In this document: positions 15,345-20,978 of the stretch, one piece after another | Numbering within the stretch: position 1 is the first letter of the stretch | Layout of the letters: each line of letters opens with the position of its first letter | Source: DHVE2 group archaeon | Lineage (GTDB): Archaea; Thermoplasmatota; Thermoplasmata; Thermoplasmatales; Aciduliprofundaceae | Length of the DNA: 20,978 nt | Assembly: GCA_015522935.1 (NCBI GenBank) | Contig: WALH01000015.1 | Location: 1 to 20,978 of the forward strand | Direction of reading: 5' to 3' | Position numbers and translations under genes: made by a program | The notes under the pieces: generated by a model | Told to the model about the DNA's origin: nothing | The model's input: only the letters and a program-made list of their open reading frames with translations | Database searches by the model: none

Positions 15345-15361
15345 TTATTTTCTCCTATGAG

Positions 15362-15643
15362 TCAGTATTGAGAGTTATCTATTTCTTCTAGAATCTCTCT
15401 TTTAAATCGGGAATATCTTCTTTCGATTCTCAGGCTGCAGACAGGGAGAAGGATAGCACCAAGAATGATCAGAGTAATCCCCAATAAACTTGGAAAACCA
15501 TAGCCCAAGATCCCCCACGCCAAGAAAACTATACCTGCAATCACACCTATTGAATCGAATCTCCATATCCTGTATTTATCGCTTGTAATCATTCGAGTTG
15601 AGGTGAGATAATCCACTCTCTCTTTCAGATCTTCACGCCCCAT
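15362..15643 (-). CDS. small two-helix membrane protein, unknown function
   Basis: A 93-residue protein without a family I recognise. Residues 1-30 are charged and soluble (MGREDLKERVDYLTSTRM); two hydrophobic helices follow at about 33-51 (GVIAGIVFLAWGILGYGF) and 54-71 (LGITLIILGAILLPV), separated by a tight turn, then a basic/acidic tail (RIERRYSRFKREILEEIDN). The hairpin would put both ends on the cytoplasmic side by the positive-inside rule. The ATG at 15643 lies 26 nt after a TATA-like box and lacks a ribosome binding site, so it is probably leaderless. It is divergent from the C/D guide RNA and upstream of the NifX-like gene on the same strand, but the latter has its own promoter. Confidence 0.7.
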   Translation of the reverse strand: MGREDLKERVDYLTSTRMITSDKYRIWRFDSIGVIAGIVFLAWGILGYGFPSLLGITLIILGAILLPVCSLRIERRYSRFKREILEEIDNSQY

Positions 15644-15664
15644 ATTTACGAGTATGAATTTACC

Positions 15665-15673
15665 TAATAAAAA
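15665..15673 (-). promoter_or_regulatory. TATA box for the small membrane protein gene
   Basis: TTTTTATTA on the minus strand is centred 26 nt before ATG 15643. Confidence 0.4.
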
Positions 15674-15684
15674 TGTTGTGTGGA

Positions 15685-15693
15685 TAAAAAATA
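15685..15693 (+). promoter_or_regulatory. TATA box for the C/D box sRNA
   Basis: TAAAAAATA is centred about 31 nt before the first base of the sRNA terminal stem (15720), predicting a transcript start near 15714, a few bases before the mature RNA. Confidence 0.45.
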
Positions 15694-15719
15694 AGTATCA
15701 CCACGGCAATACAGATTTG

Positions 15720-15776
15720 CCCCGATGATGAATTCAGCCTTAACTGAAAATGATGAAAGACGGGCGGGCTGAGGGG
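15720..15776 (+). ncRNA. C/D box guide sRNA with two 12-nt guides
   Basis: All four boxes are exact: C box ATGATGA (15725-15731), D' box CTGA (15744-15747), C' box ATGATGA (15750-15756), D box CTGA (15769-15772). The ends pair as CCCC (15720-15723) with GGGG (15773-15776), closing the kink-turn bound by L7Ae. Each guide is 12 nt (15732-15743 and 15757-15768), the standard archaeal length, and total size (57 nt) is standard too. A TATA box lies about 31 nt upstream and a T-rich stretch (TTCTTTTCCTC) follows. Such RNAs with L7Ae, Nop5 and fibrillarin direct 2'-O-methylation at the base paired to the fifth guide nucleotide from D or D'. The probable targets are in 16S rRNA (see findings). The gene is free-standing between two divergent protein genes. 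Confidence 0.88.
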
Positions 15777-15779
15777 TAA

Positions 15780-15899
15780 TTCTTTTCCTCACTCTCCGAT
15801 ATTGATTGCTCTTTTGGCGGAGCGATAGCCGTCAGAGATGGAAGAATAATAGCAGAGAAGAAAGTTGGTGAGGGGGGAATTTTATTAGTAGAAACTTGA
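15780..15899 (+). pseudogene. possible coding remnant without a start codon
   Basis: Between the sRNA and the speD promoter, one frame is open for 39 codons and reads like protein (GAIAVRDGRIIAEKKVGEGG), ending in TGA at 15897. There is no ATG, GTG or TTG in the frame and no ribosome binding site, so it cannot be expressed as it stands. It may be the leftover of a decayed gene or chance. I do not recognise the family. Confidence 0.2.
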
Positions 15900-15937
15900 G
15901 CAAGTATGAAGGCCGTTCATCCTAAATCTTCCGTAAA

Positions 15938-15946
15938 CTTAAAATA
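15938..15946 (+). promoter_or_regulatory. TATA box for the polyamine operon
   Basis: CTTAAAATA predicts transcription start near 15967, giving a leader of about 30 nt before the ATG at 15997 and about 45 nt before the speD ATG. The leader therefore includes both ribosome binding sites discussed under speD. Confidence 0.5.
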
Positions 15947-15996
15947 TGGAATATCATTAATCACCCGCCCAAAAAGTTAAAGGAGGTGAAAAAAGA

Positions 15997-16074
15997 ATGG
16001 AAGGTGATGAAGATGACTGTCGGGATTCACATCATCGCAGATATGTACGGTGTGGATCCAGAGGTCTTGGCTAG
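15997..16074 (+). CDS. candidate upstream ORF overlapping the start of speD
   Basis: Twenty-five codons (MEGDEDDCRDSHHRRYVRCG...) in the frame one base off from speD, ending at TAG 16074. It begins 7 nt after AGGAGGTGA (15981-15989), the strongest ribosome binding site in the window. It overlaps the speD start by about 60 bases. The peptide is very charged and matches nothing I know. It could be a regulatory uORF that limits or couples speD translation, or just an ATG that happens to follow the site. Confidence 0.35.
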   Translation: MEGDEDDCRDSHHRRYVRCGSRGLG

Positions 16075-16420
16075 GGTTGAGTATATGAAAGAAATTTTTG
16101 AAGGTGCAGTGAAATTTGCAAAGTTGAGCAAGATATCTTCTGATTATTATCAGTTTCGTCCGCAGGGTGCAAGTGGTGTGATTTTGGTAGCGGAATCCCA
16201 TCTGAGTTTTCACACATGGCCTGAATATGGACTGGCAACCTTGGATATTTACACATGTGGCGATCCAGAACAGGCTGAGAAGGCGTACCAGTATATCAGA
16301 GATAGACTCAGACCCGAGAGGGTGGATATGATGAAAATTGATAGAGGTGTTAATGTTGAGAACGAAGAGACAAATATTGAGATACCTTATAAAAGAAAGA
16401 AGCCCGTGGAAGCTAATTAA
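16013..16420 (+). CDS. speD: S-adenosylmethionine decarboxylase proenzyme
   Basis: Pyruvoyl enzyme that decarboxylates AdoMet to give the aminopropyl donor for polyamines. The 135-residue proenzyme has the cleavage motif ESHLSFHTWPE: autocleavage between E61 and S62 turns S62 into the pyruvoyl group. H67 and C82 (LDIYTCGD) match the processing and catalytic residues of the short class enzyme (S63, H68, C83 in Thermotoga). Two chains of about 61 and 74 residues result. Start ATG 16013 is chosen because GGTGAT has its GGTG 6 nt upstream; an in-frame GTG at 15986 would lie inside the upstream AGGAGGTGA. The 3' end overlaps bpsA by 68 bases. First gene of the operon speD-bpsA-pdaD. Confidence 0.94.
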   Translation: MTVGIHIIADMYGVDPEVLARVEYMKEIFEGAVKFAKLSKISSDYYQFRPQGASGVILVAESHLSFHTWPEYGLATLDIYTCGDPEQAEKAYQYIRDRLRPERVDMMKIDRGVNVENEETNIEIPYKRKKPVEAN

Positions 16421-17390
16421 GCATGTGGATGCCAATCCTCGGAAGGTAATTTCGGTGCTTAAAGAACTTCATCGCAATGGTGTGGTTGAGTTTATAGAAG
16501 GGCAAGTAGTACTCACGGATAAGGGCAAGAAACTGGCAGATAATATGCACATTCGCTATTATGATGTTCGCTGCCCAGAATGTAATGGTCGTGGCTTCAA
16601 ATATGATGCATTTGGAATTTTAGATGAATTCAAAAGAATAGCAAAAGATAGACCTCTTCCTATAGCGGAGTTTGATCAGGGATACATTTGTGAAGAGGAT
16701 TTGATGCAGAGGATCGAATTCATATATGAGCGTGGAGATGTGGAAGGCACAAAAATCGCAGTTATTGGAGATGATGATTTAATAAGTATAGCACTAAGCT
16801 TGACAGGCTTGCCAGAAAAAATAACCGTTTTAGAAATAGATGATCGTGTGATAGATTTTATAAATAAAACAGCGAAAGAAAGAAATCTACCTGTAAAAGC
16901 GCATAAATTTGATATTCGTCATGATGTGCCTGAACAGTTCAGAAGGAAATATGATGTCTTCATCACTGATCCTGTGGAAACAATTCCCGGAATAACTCTT
17001 TTCCTATCTCGAGCTGCGGATACTTTAGTGGATAATGGCGCGGGATATTTCGGGCTAACGCATATTGAAGCCTCGCTTAAAAAGTGGGTTAAAATTGAAA
17101 ATCTCCTTTTAGATATGAATTTTGTCATAACCGACATGCTCAGGGATTTCAACGTTTATCCAATGAAGAACAATTTGGAAAGAAGCGAGGAGGGTTATCT
17201 GGTAAAGAAGATGATTTCAGAATTAACTGGAAATAATAAGATTGATGCTGATTTCTACCGTTCAACTCTGATACGGGTGGAATCTCTTGGCGAACCGCAA
17301 CCAAAGATTCGAGGAGATTATAAATTAAAACACGAGGTGTATGTGGATGATGAATCCATAGTAACCGCTCTGGCATCGAGGGTGTTGTAA
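16353..17390 (+). CDS. bpsA: N4-bis(aminopropyl)spermidine synthase (branched-chain polyamine synthase)
   Basis: Transfers aminopropyl groups from decarboxylated AdoMet to spermidine to give branched polyamines, known from thermophiles such as Thermococcus. The 345-residue protein has an N-terminal winged-helix domain (about 1-60), a CPEC zinc-type pair (C74, C77), the region DRPLPIAEFDQGY, the acidic motif GDDDL (139-143) that holds the catalytic aspartates, VLEIDDR, and DPVET (206-210; DPPET in Thermococcus BpsA as I recall). Length fits (about 350). Start ATG 16353 has GAGGTG 3 nt upstream and overlaps speD by 68 bases in another frame; the winged-helix domain encoded in the overlap shows that the overlap is genuine. 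pdaD follows after one base. No separate speE is seen, so another aminopropyltransferase should be encoded elsewhere or BpsA has a wider range. Confidence 0.92.
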   Translation: MLRTKRQILRYLIKERSPWKLIKHVDANPRKVISVLKELHRNGVVEFIEGQVVLTDKGKKLADNMHIRYYDVRCPECNGRGFKYDAFGILDEFKRIAKDRPLPIAEFDQGYICEEDLMQRIEFIYERGDVEGTKIAVIGDDDLISIALSLTGLPEKITVLEIDDRVIDFINKTAKERNLPVKAHKFDIRHDVPEQFRRKYDVFITDPVETIPGITLFLSRAADTLVDNGAGYFGLTHIEASLKKWVKIENLLLDMNFVITDMLRDFNVYPMKNNLERSEEGYLVKKMISELTGNNKIDADFYRSTLIRVESLGEPQPKIRGDYKLKHEVYVDDESIVTALASRVL

Positions 17391-17391
17391 A

Positions 17392-17937
17392 ATGCTCAAT
17401 TTAATACCCACTAAAGTTTTCTTCACAAAAGGTGTGGGAAGACACAAAAGCCAGCTCGGCTCATTTGAAAGAGCATTGAGAGATGCGGGAATAGCACAGT
17501 TCAATTTGGTTGAAGTGAGTTCAATTTTCCCACCCAATGCGAAAATAGTGACCAAAGAAGAAGGGCTCAAATATTTAAATGCGGGACAGATTGTATTTGT
17601 GGTGATGGCCAAAAACTCCAGCAATGAACTCAATCGTATGATCTCTGCTTCCGTTGGTTTAGCGATACCGAAAGATAGGAGTAGATATGGATATGTGAGT
17701 GAGCATCACAGTTTTGGTGAGACTGCAGAAACCGCTGGAGATTACGCAGAAGATTTGGCGGCAGAGATGCTTGCATCCACTTTGGGATTACAGAGCCATC
17801 TTGAATGGGATGAGGAGAAAGAAGTTTGGAAGCTTAACGATAAAATTCTCATGACATCAAATATAACATCCACAGCCGTTGTGGAGAAGTCCGGGGAATG
17901 GACAACAGTGGTTGCGGCAGCTGTTCTTGTTCCCTAA
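17392..17937 (+). CDS. pdaD: pyruvoyl-dependent arginine decarboxylase proenzyme
   Basis: Converts arginine to agmatine, the entry to polyamines in many archaea. The 181-residue proenzyme has the self-cleavage site VSSIFPP, with cleavage between S43 and S44 and S44 becoming pyruvoyl (S52-S53 in Methanocaldococcus). Also seen: the N-terminal PTKVFFTKGVG with GSFERALRDAGI, the catalytic-glutamate region FGETAETAGDYAEDLAAEML, and the C-terminal strands WTTVVAAAVLVP. The start ATG lies one base after the bpsA stop, with GGTG about 7 nt upstream, so translation is coupled. Third gene of the operon; a hairpin with T run follows. Together with SpeD and BpsA this gives most of an agmatine-based polyamine route; the agmatinase or aminopropylagmatine hydrolase is not in the window. 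Confidence 0.95.
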   Translation: MLNLIPTKVFFTKGVGRHKSQLGSFERALRDAGIAQFNLVEVSSIFPPNAKIVTKEEGLKYLNAGQIVFVVMAKNSSNELNRMISASVGLAIPKDRSRYGYVSEHHSFGETAETAGDYAEDLAAEMLASTLGLQSHLEWDEEKEVWKLNDKILMTSNITSTAVVEKSGEWTTVVAAAVLVP

Positions 17938-17968
17938 TTTGTAGCTTTTTCAACTACAAAAAATTTTT
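17938..17968 (+). terminator. hairpin plus T-run terminator after pdaD
   Basis: TTTGTAG (17938-17944) pairs perfectly with CTACAAA (17954-17960) around a 9-nt loop, followed by AAATTTTT. It directly follows the pdaD stop, separating the polyamine operon from the AdoMet synthetase gene, which has a leaderless-looking start of its own. Confidence 0.6.
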
Positions 17969-17993
17969 AGTATTAAGATAAATACGCAAGTTT

Positions 17994-19190
17994 ATGAATA
18001 GAAACATCGTAGTTGAGAAAATTAATTACACTCCCGTTGAAGAAAGGGAAGTTGAAATTGTAGAAAGGAAGGGAATTGGCCATCCAGATAGCGTTGCTGA
18101 CGGAATAGCTGAGAATATAAGTCGAGCGCTTTCAAGATACTACCTTAAAAACTATGGTCGTATACTGCATCATAATACTGATCAGGCGGAAATTGTAGGG
18201 GGTCAAGCCAAACCAAAATTTGGGGGGGGTCAGGTTTTAGAGCCTGTGTATATTCTTTTATCGGGGAGAGCCACCACAATGGTCAATGGTGAAAGGATTC
18301 CATATAGAACGATTGCAAAGAGAGCGGCAGCAGAATTCCTGAAGAAAAATTACCGATATCTGGATATTGAGGAAGATGTGATTATCGATTGTATGATTGG
18401 GCAGGGATCCACAGATCTCAAAGGTCTGTATGATACACAGAAACATCTGGCAAATGATACATCATTCGGTGTGGGTTATGCTCCTATGAGCGATTTAGAA
18501 AAGGTCGTTTACAACACAGAGAGATACATAAATGTCGATTTAAAAGATAAATTTCCCGAATTAGGAGAGGATGTAAAGGTTATGGGTTACAGGGATGGAG
18601 ATAAGATTGATATCACTGTAGCTGTAGCTTTTGTTGGCCACTACACACCGGATCCTGATCACTATATGAGCGTGAAGGAGGAACTTTACAATCTTCTGAA
18701 GGACCATGCATCCAAATTTACCCAAAGGGAAGTTGAATATTTCATTAATACCGGTGATCTTCCTGAGGAAAAAATTTACTATCTGACTGTGACCGGACTG
18801 AGCATGGAGAACGGGGATGATGGAAGTGTAGGACGGGGAAATCGTGTAAACGGCCTTATAACTCCTTATCGCCCGATGAGTATGGAAGCATCCGCTGGAA
18901 AAAATCCCGTTACGCATGTTGGTAAGCTTTACAACATTCTTGCATTCAAAATTGCAGAGGATGTTTATAAAGCCGCAGGTGGCGACATAAAGGAAGTTCA
19001 TGTTCGAATAGTTTCTCAAATCGGAAAGCCTATTGATCAACCCCAGGTGGCCAGTATACAGCTAATACCTGCTGACAACGTAAAGATAGAAAAATACAAG
19101 AAAGAATTTGAGGGCATTGCCGACAACTGGTTGGCAAATATCGGGAAGGTAACAGAGATGCTCCTCAACAATGAAGTTAACGTTTTTTAA
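17994..19190 (+). CDS. mat: S-adenosylmethionine synthetase, archaeal type
   Basis: Makes AdoMet from methionine and ATP; the archaeal family (COG1812) is very distant from bacterial MetK. The 398-residue protein shows the archaeal hallmarks: VERKGIGHPDSVADGIAE (about 24-40), HHNTDQAEIVGGQAKPKFGGGQVLEP, IDCMIGQGSTDL, DGDKIDITVAVAFVGHY, and GDDGSVGRGNRVNGLITPYRPMSMEASAGKNPVTHVGK, ending IGKVTEMLLNN. Length is standard (about 400). The start ATG has AT-rich sequence about 23 nt upstream and no ribosome binding site, so it is probably leaderless. It stands directly after speD-bpsA-pdaD and supplies the substrate of SpeD, though the hairpin between suggests a separate transcript. It ends four bases from the convergent acetyltransferase gene with T6 tracts across the junction. 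Confidence 0.96.
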   Translation: MNRNIVVEKINYTPVEEREVEIVERKGIGHPDSVADGIAENISRALSRYYLKNYGRILHHNTDQAEIVGGQAKPKFGGGQVLEPVYILLSGRATTMVNGERIPYRTIAKRAAAEFLKKNYRYLDIEEDVIIDCMIGQGSTDLKGLYDTQKHLANDTSFGVGYAPMSDLEKVVYNTERYINVDLKDKFPELGEDVKVMGYRDGDKIDITVAVAFVGHYTPDPDHYMSVKEELYNLLKDHASKFTQREVEYFINTGDLPEEKIYYLTVTGLSMENGDDGSVGRGNRVNGLITPYRPMSMEASAGKNPVTHVGKLYNILAFKIAEDVYKAAGGDIKEVHVRIVSQIGKPIDQPQVASIQLIPADNVKIEKYKKEFEGIADNWLANIGKVTEMLLNNEVNVF

Positions 19191-19205
19191 TTTTTTATAT
19201 CATTT
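19181..19205. terminator. T/A-tract region between convergent mat and acetyltransferase genes
   Basis: Two T6 tracts in the plus strand overlap the stop codons of both convergent genes (19190 and 19195). They can serve as U-tract terminator for mat; the minus strand has only short T runs here. Confidence 0.4.
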
Positions 19206-19626
19206 TCCACATAACGTATGCGGCTTCGCCGTCGGTGTAATAATTTGGAGTAAATGTAATTATCTGAAATCCGCGATTCTGATAAAATTGGATAGCCTTC
19301 TGATTTGAGATTCTCACCTCAAGAGATATGGAAACTATGCCCCCACTTCTGCAGTTGGTTATGAAATGATTTAGTAATGCACTTCCTATCCCCTGACCTC
19401 TGAATTCCCTGTCCACAGCGAGCATAAGAATTCTCGCTGTCTTTTCCTCTCTCGTTCCCGCTATAAAACCCACGATTCTAGATGTGATTGCCACCAAAAA
19501 TCCAGATGGCCAAGATTGATATATATCCAGAAGAAGCTCGGGCTGATATCTCTCGGTGAGATTTCTGAGGGCGATTTCATAAACTTCTGATAAATCCTCT
19601 TCGCTGAAACCTCTAATGTAGAACAT
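19195..19626 (-). CDS. GNAT-family N-acetyltransferase (RimI-like)
   Basis: A 143-residue single-domain GNAT enzyme that transfers acetyl from acetyl-CoA to an amine. Seen: N-terminal FYIRGFSEEDLSEVYEIAL, the strand pair GFLVAI...VGFIAGTREEKTARILMLAVD, the acetyl-CoA motif REFRGQGIGSALL (R76-G77-Q78-G79-I80-G81), then SLEVRISNQKAIQFYQNRGF, the pattern seen in RimI/Ard1-type protein N-terminal acetyltransferases, and the end YYTDGEAAYVMWKMI. The RimI-like reading is probable; a small-molecule acceptor is possible. The ATG 19626 overlaps the end of hutI by 14 bases, so it is in one operon with hutI, although no direct link with histidine breakdown is known to me. Confidence 0.87.
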   Translation of the reverse strand: MFYIRGFSEEDLSEVYEIALRNLTERYQPELLLDIYQSWPSGFLVAITSRIVGFIAGTREEKTARILMLAVDREFRGQGIGSALLNHFITNCRSGGIVSISLEVRISNQKAIQFYQNRGFQIITFTPNYYTDGEAAYVMWKMI

Positions 19627-20836
19627 TGTGCCTCCTCCAAACCACTTTTCCTTTTTTTATCACTTTTTTCACCAAATTAACTCCAAAATGATATCCAATT
19701 TGCTGATAGTTTTTTGTGTCTAAAATTATCAAATCCGCCTGTTTGCCTTTTTCCACAGAACCTATTTCATTTTGCATGCCTATGGCAACCGCAGCATTAA
19801 TTGTGCTTGCCACTATGGCCTCTTCTGGAAGCATTCGCATCTGGGTTATTGCGAGAGAGATTACCATCTGCATGCTCTCCGTGTAGGCATTGGGATTGAG
19901 ATCTGTTGCTAAGGCAACGGGAACTCCATTTTCTATAAATTTTCTTGCATTAGCGTATTCTTTGCTCAGGAGCATGTAGGGAGTTGCGGGAAGAAAAACC
20001 GCTATGATCCCTGTTTTTGCCATAGCCTCAATGTTCTCCTCCTTCGTTTTCACAAGATGATCTGCGGATATGGCACCCACTTCAACTGCGATTTTTGTGC
20101 ATCCGATATCTTCAATCTCATCCGCATGTATTTTCGGTACAAGCCCGTATTTCTTTCCTTCCATCAGGTATTCCTTTGATTCCTCTGCGGAAAAAACTCC
20201 CTTCTCGCAGAAAACATCTATGAATTTCGCATGAGGGGCCACATTGGGAATGATTTCCTTCAGATACTCTATGTATTCTCCACTGCTTTTAAACTCTGGA
20301 GGCAGAGCATGGGCGCCTAAAAATGTGGGAATCAAGTCCACGGGATGCGATATTTCGTTTATGACCCTGAGCATCTTCAGTTCGGTTTCCAAATTTAATC
20401 CGTATCCGCTCTTCGCCTCCGCTGTAGTGGTTCCATTTGAAAGCATGTAATCCAGGCGATTTTTGGTTTCTTTCATCAATTTTTCCATACTCGCTTCCCT
20501 CGTTGCTCTGACAGTTCTCAATATGCCCCCACCCATTTTCAGAATATCCAAGTAGGAATAACCCTGCAATTTCATGTACAGTTCGTTCTCCCTCGTGCCT
20601 GAGAAAACAAGATGGGTATGCGGGTCAACGAAGCCGGGCATGACCACGTGGCCTGAAGCGTCAATTTCATAATCCGCTGAGTTACGCAATTCTTTTGTCT
20701 CTTCAACCTCCACTATTCTATCGCCATCAATCAGCACCGCACCGTTTTCAATTATGCCTAAATCATAATCCTCCTTCTCCCTGCGAACTCCACCCTTTAG
20801 AGTTAAGAGCTGCGATGCATTCTTTATGAGGAGCAT
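19613..20836 (-). CDS. hutI: imidazolonepropionase
   Basis: Third step of histidine degradation, hydrolysing 4-imidazolone-5-propionate to N-formimino-glutamate. The 407-residue amidohydrolase has the metal-site motif PGFVDPHTHLVFSGTRENE (H73, H75), TTAEAKSGYGL, IPTFLGAHALPPEF, KIHADEIEDIG and ISADHLV with further histidine ligands, and ATDLNPNAYTESM near the C-terminus; these are the HutI hallmarks and the length is the family norm (about 405). The start ATG lies about 24 nt after a strong TATA box and has no ribosome binding site. It overlaps the acetyltransferase gene by 14 bases. Other hut genes are not in the window and may lie beyond the right edge. Confidence 0.95.
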   Translation of the reverse strand: MLLIKNASQLLTLKGGVRREKEDYDLGIIENGAVLIDGDRIVEVEETKELRNSADYEIDASGHVVMPGFVDPHTHLVFSGTRENELYMKLQGYSYLDILKMGGGILRTVRATREASMEKLMKETKNRLDYMLSNGTTTAEAKSGYGLNLETELKMLRVINEISHPVDLIPTFLGAHALPPEFKSSGEYIEYLKEIIPNVAPHAKFIDVFCEKGVFSAEESKEYLMEGKKYGLVPKIHADEIEDIGCTKIAVEVGAISADHLVKTKEENIEAMAKTGIIAVFLPATPYMLLSKEYANARKFIENGVPVALATDLNPNAYTESMQMVISLAITQMRMLPEEAIVASTINAAVAIGMQNEIGSVEKGKQADLIILDTKNYQQIGYHFGVNLVKKVIKKGKVVWRRHNVLH

Positions 20837-20855
20837 ATGTGTGATATAGAAAGTG

Positions 20856-20865
20856 TATATAAAAA
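20856..20865 (-). promoter_or_regulatory. TATA box for hutI
   Basis: TTTTTATATA on the minus strand is centred about 24 nt before ATG 20836, consistent with leaderless transcription. The remaining 110 bases to the right edge contain AT-rich sequence, including GTTATATGC and GTTATAAAT, which may be promoter elements for a rightward gene outside the window. Confidence 0.6.
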
Positions 20866-20978
20866 GATGCTTACTTCTTTAAGCTATGACGACATAAACT
20901 CAAATATCGAATTTTTATTATCACTGTGTGGAAAGTAGAAAAAGGGAAAAGAAATTGTTATATGCACCTGTTATAAAT

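Noticed and set aside
15986..16012. Extending speD to the in-frame GTG at 15986.
   Set aside because: The GTG is part of the AGGAGGTGA ribosome binding site itself. The ATG at 16013 has the normal spacing from GGTGAT and gives the family N-terminus.
1..20978. CRISPR arrays, insertion sequences, integrase or prophage genes, and toxin-antitoxin or defence genes.
   Set aside because: None seen: no regularly spaced repeats, no transposase or integrase motifs, and the genes are core metabolism and information processing with tight operon spacing.

Overview
The window looks like a chromosome segment of a thermophilic, anaerobic euryarchaeon, most likely a member of the Thermoplasmatota close to Aciduliprofundum (inference from gene content, no search was possible). 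Reasons: archaeal-type enzymes throughout (AdoMet synthetase of the archaeal family, 4-phosphopantoate--beta-alanine ligase, pyruvoyl arginine decarboxylase, uS15 of archaeal length), ferredoxin-dependent 2-oxoacid oxidoreductases, a branched-chain polyamine synthase typical of thermophiles, a C/D box guide RNA, a tRNA gene without encoded CCA, and TATA boxes about 25 nt before start codons. Two start types coexist: genes with a GGTG-type ribosome binding site 5-7 nt before the start codon, and leaderless-looking genes whose start codon lies about 25 nt after a TATA box.

Layout. 1-3647 (minus strand): a small beta-rich protein, then the four-subunit pyruvate (or branched-chain 2-oxoacid):ferredoxin oxidoreductase porC-porD-porA-porB, then the 5' part of iorA (indolepyruvate:ferredoxin oxidoreductase), cut by the left edge. 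3793-9013 (plus): sufC-sufB, a two-gene Fe-S cluster assembly system that fits the demand of the Fe-S oxidoreductases next door, then ileS. 9014-9323: tRNA-Leu(CAG) on the minus strand with its TATA box and two repeated T6 terminator-like elements. 9324-10109 (plus): an orphan coiled-coil/zinc-ribbon protein. 10187-12674 (minus): rpsO, a RecJ-like DHH nuclease and phosphopantothenate synthesis ligase as one operon. 12711-15302 (minus): a UPF0200 P-loop kinase, the bifunctional NAD(P)HX repair enzyme and a NifX-like protein preceded by a palindromic operator candidate. 15362-15643 (minus): a two-helix membrane protein.

15644-16012 has no annotated protein gene but holds the most notable element: a compact C/D box guide sRNA at 15720-15776 with exact C, D', C' and D boxes, a four-pair terminal stem and two 12-nt guides. 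Both guides can pair with conserved 16S rRNA segments (from memory) next to the decoding centre. 15997-19190 (plus): a polyamine/AdoMet cluster: speD (with an overlapping out-of-frame small ORF that owns the better ribosome binding site), bpsA, pdaD, and the archaeal AdoMet synthetase. Together these make AdoMet, decarboxylate it, decarboxylate arginine to agmatine and add aminopropyl groups to give branched polyamines. 19195-20836 (minus): imidazolonepropionase (hutI) followed by an overlapping GNAT acetyltransferase. The last 140 bases are promoter sequence for hutI and probably for a gene beyond the right edge.
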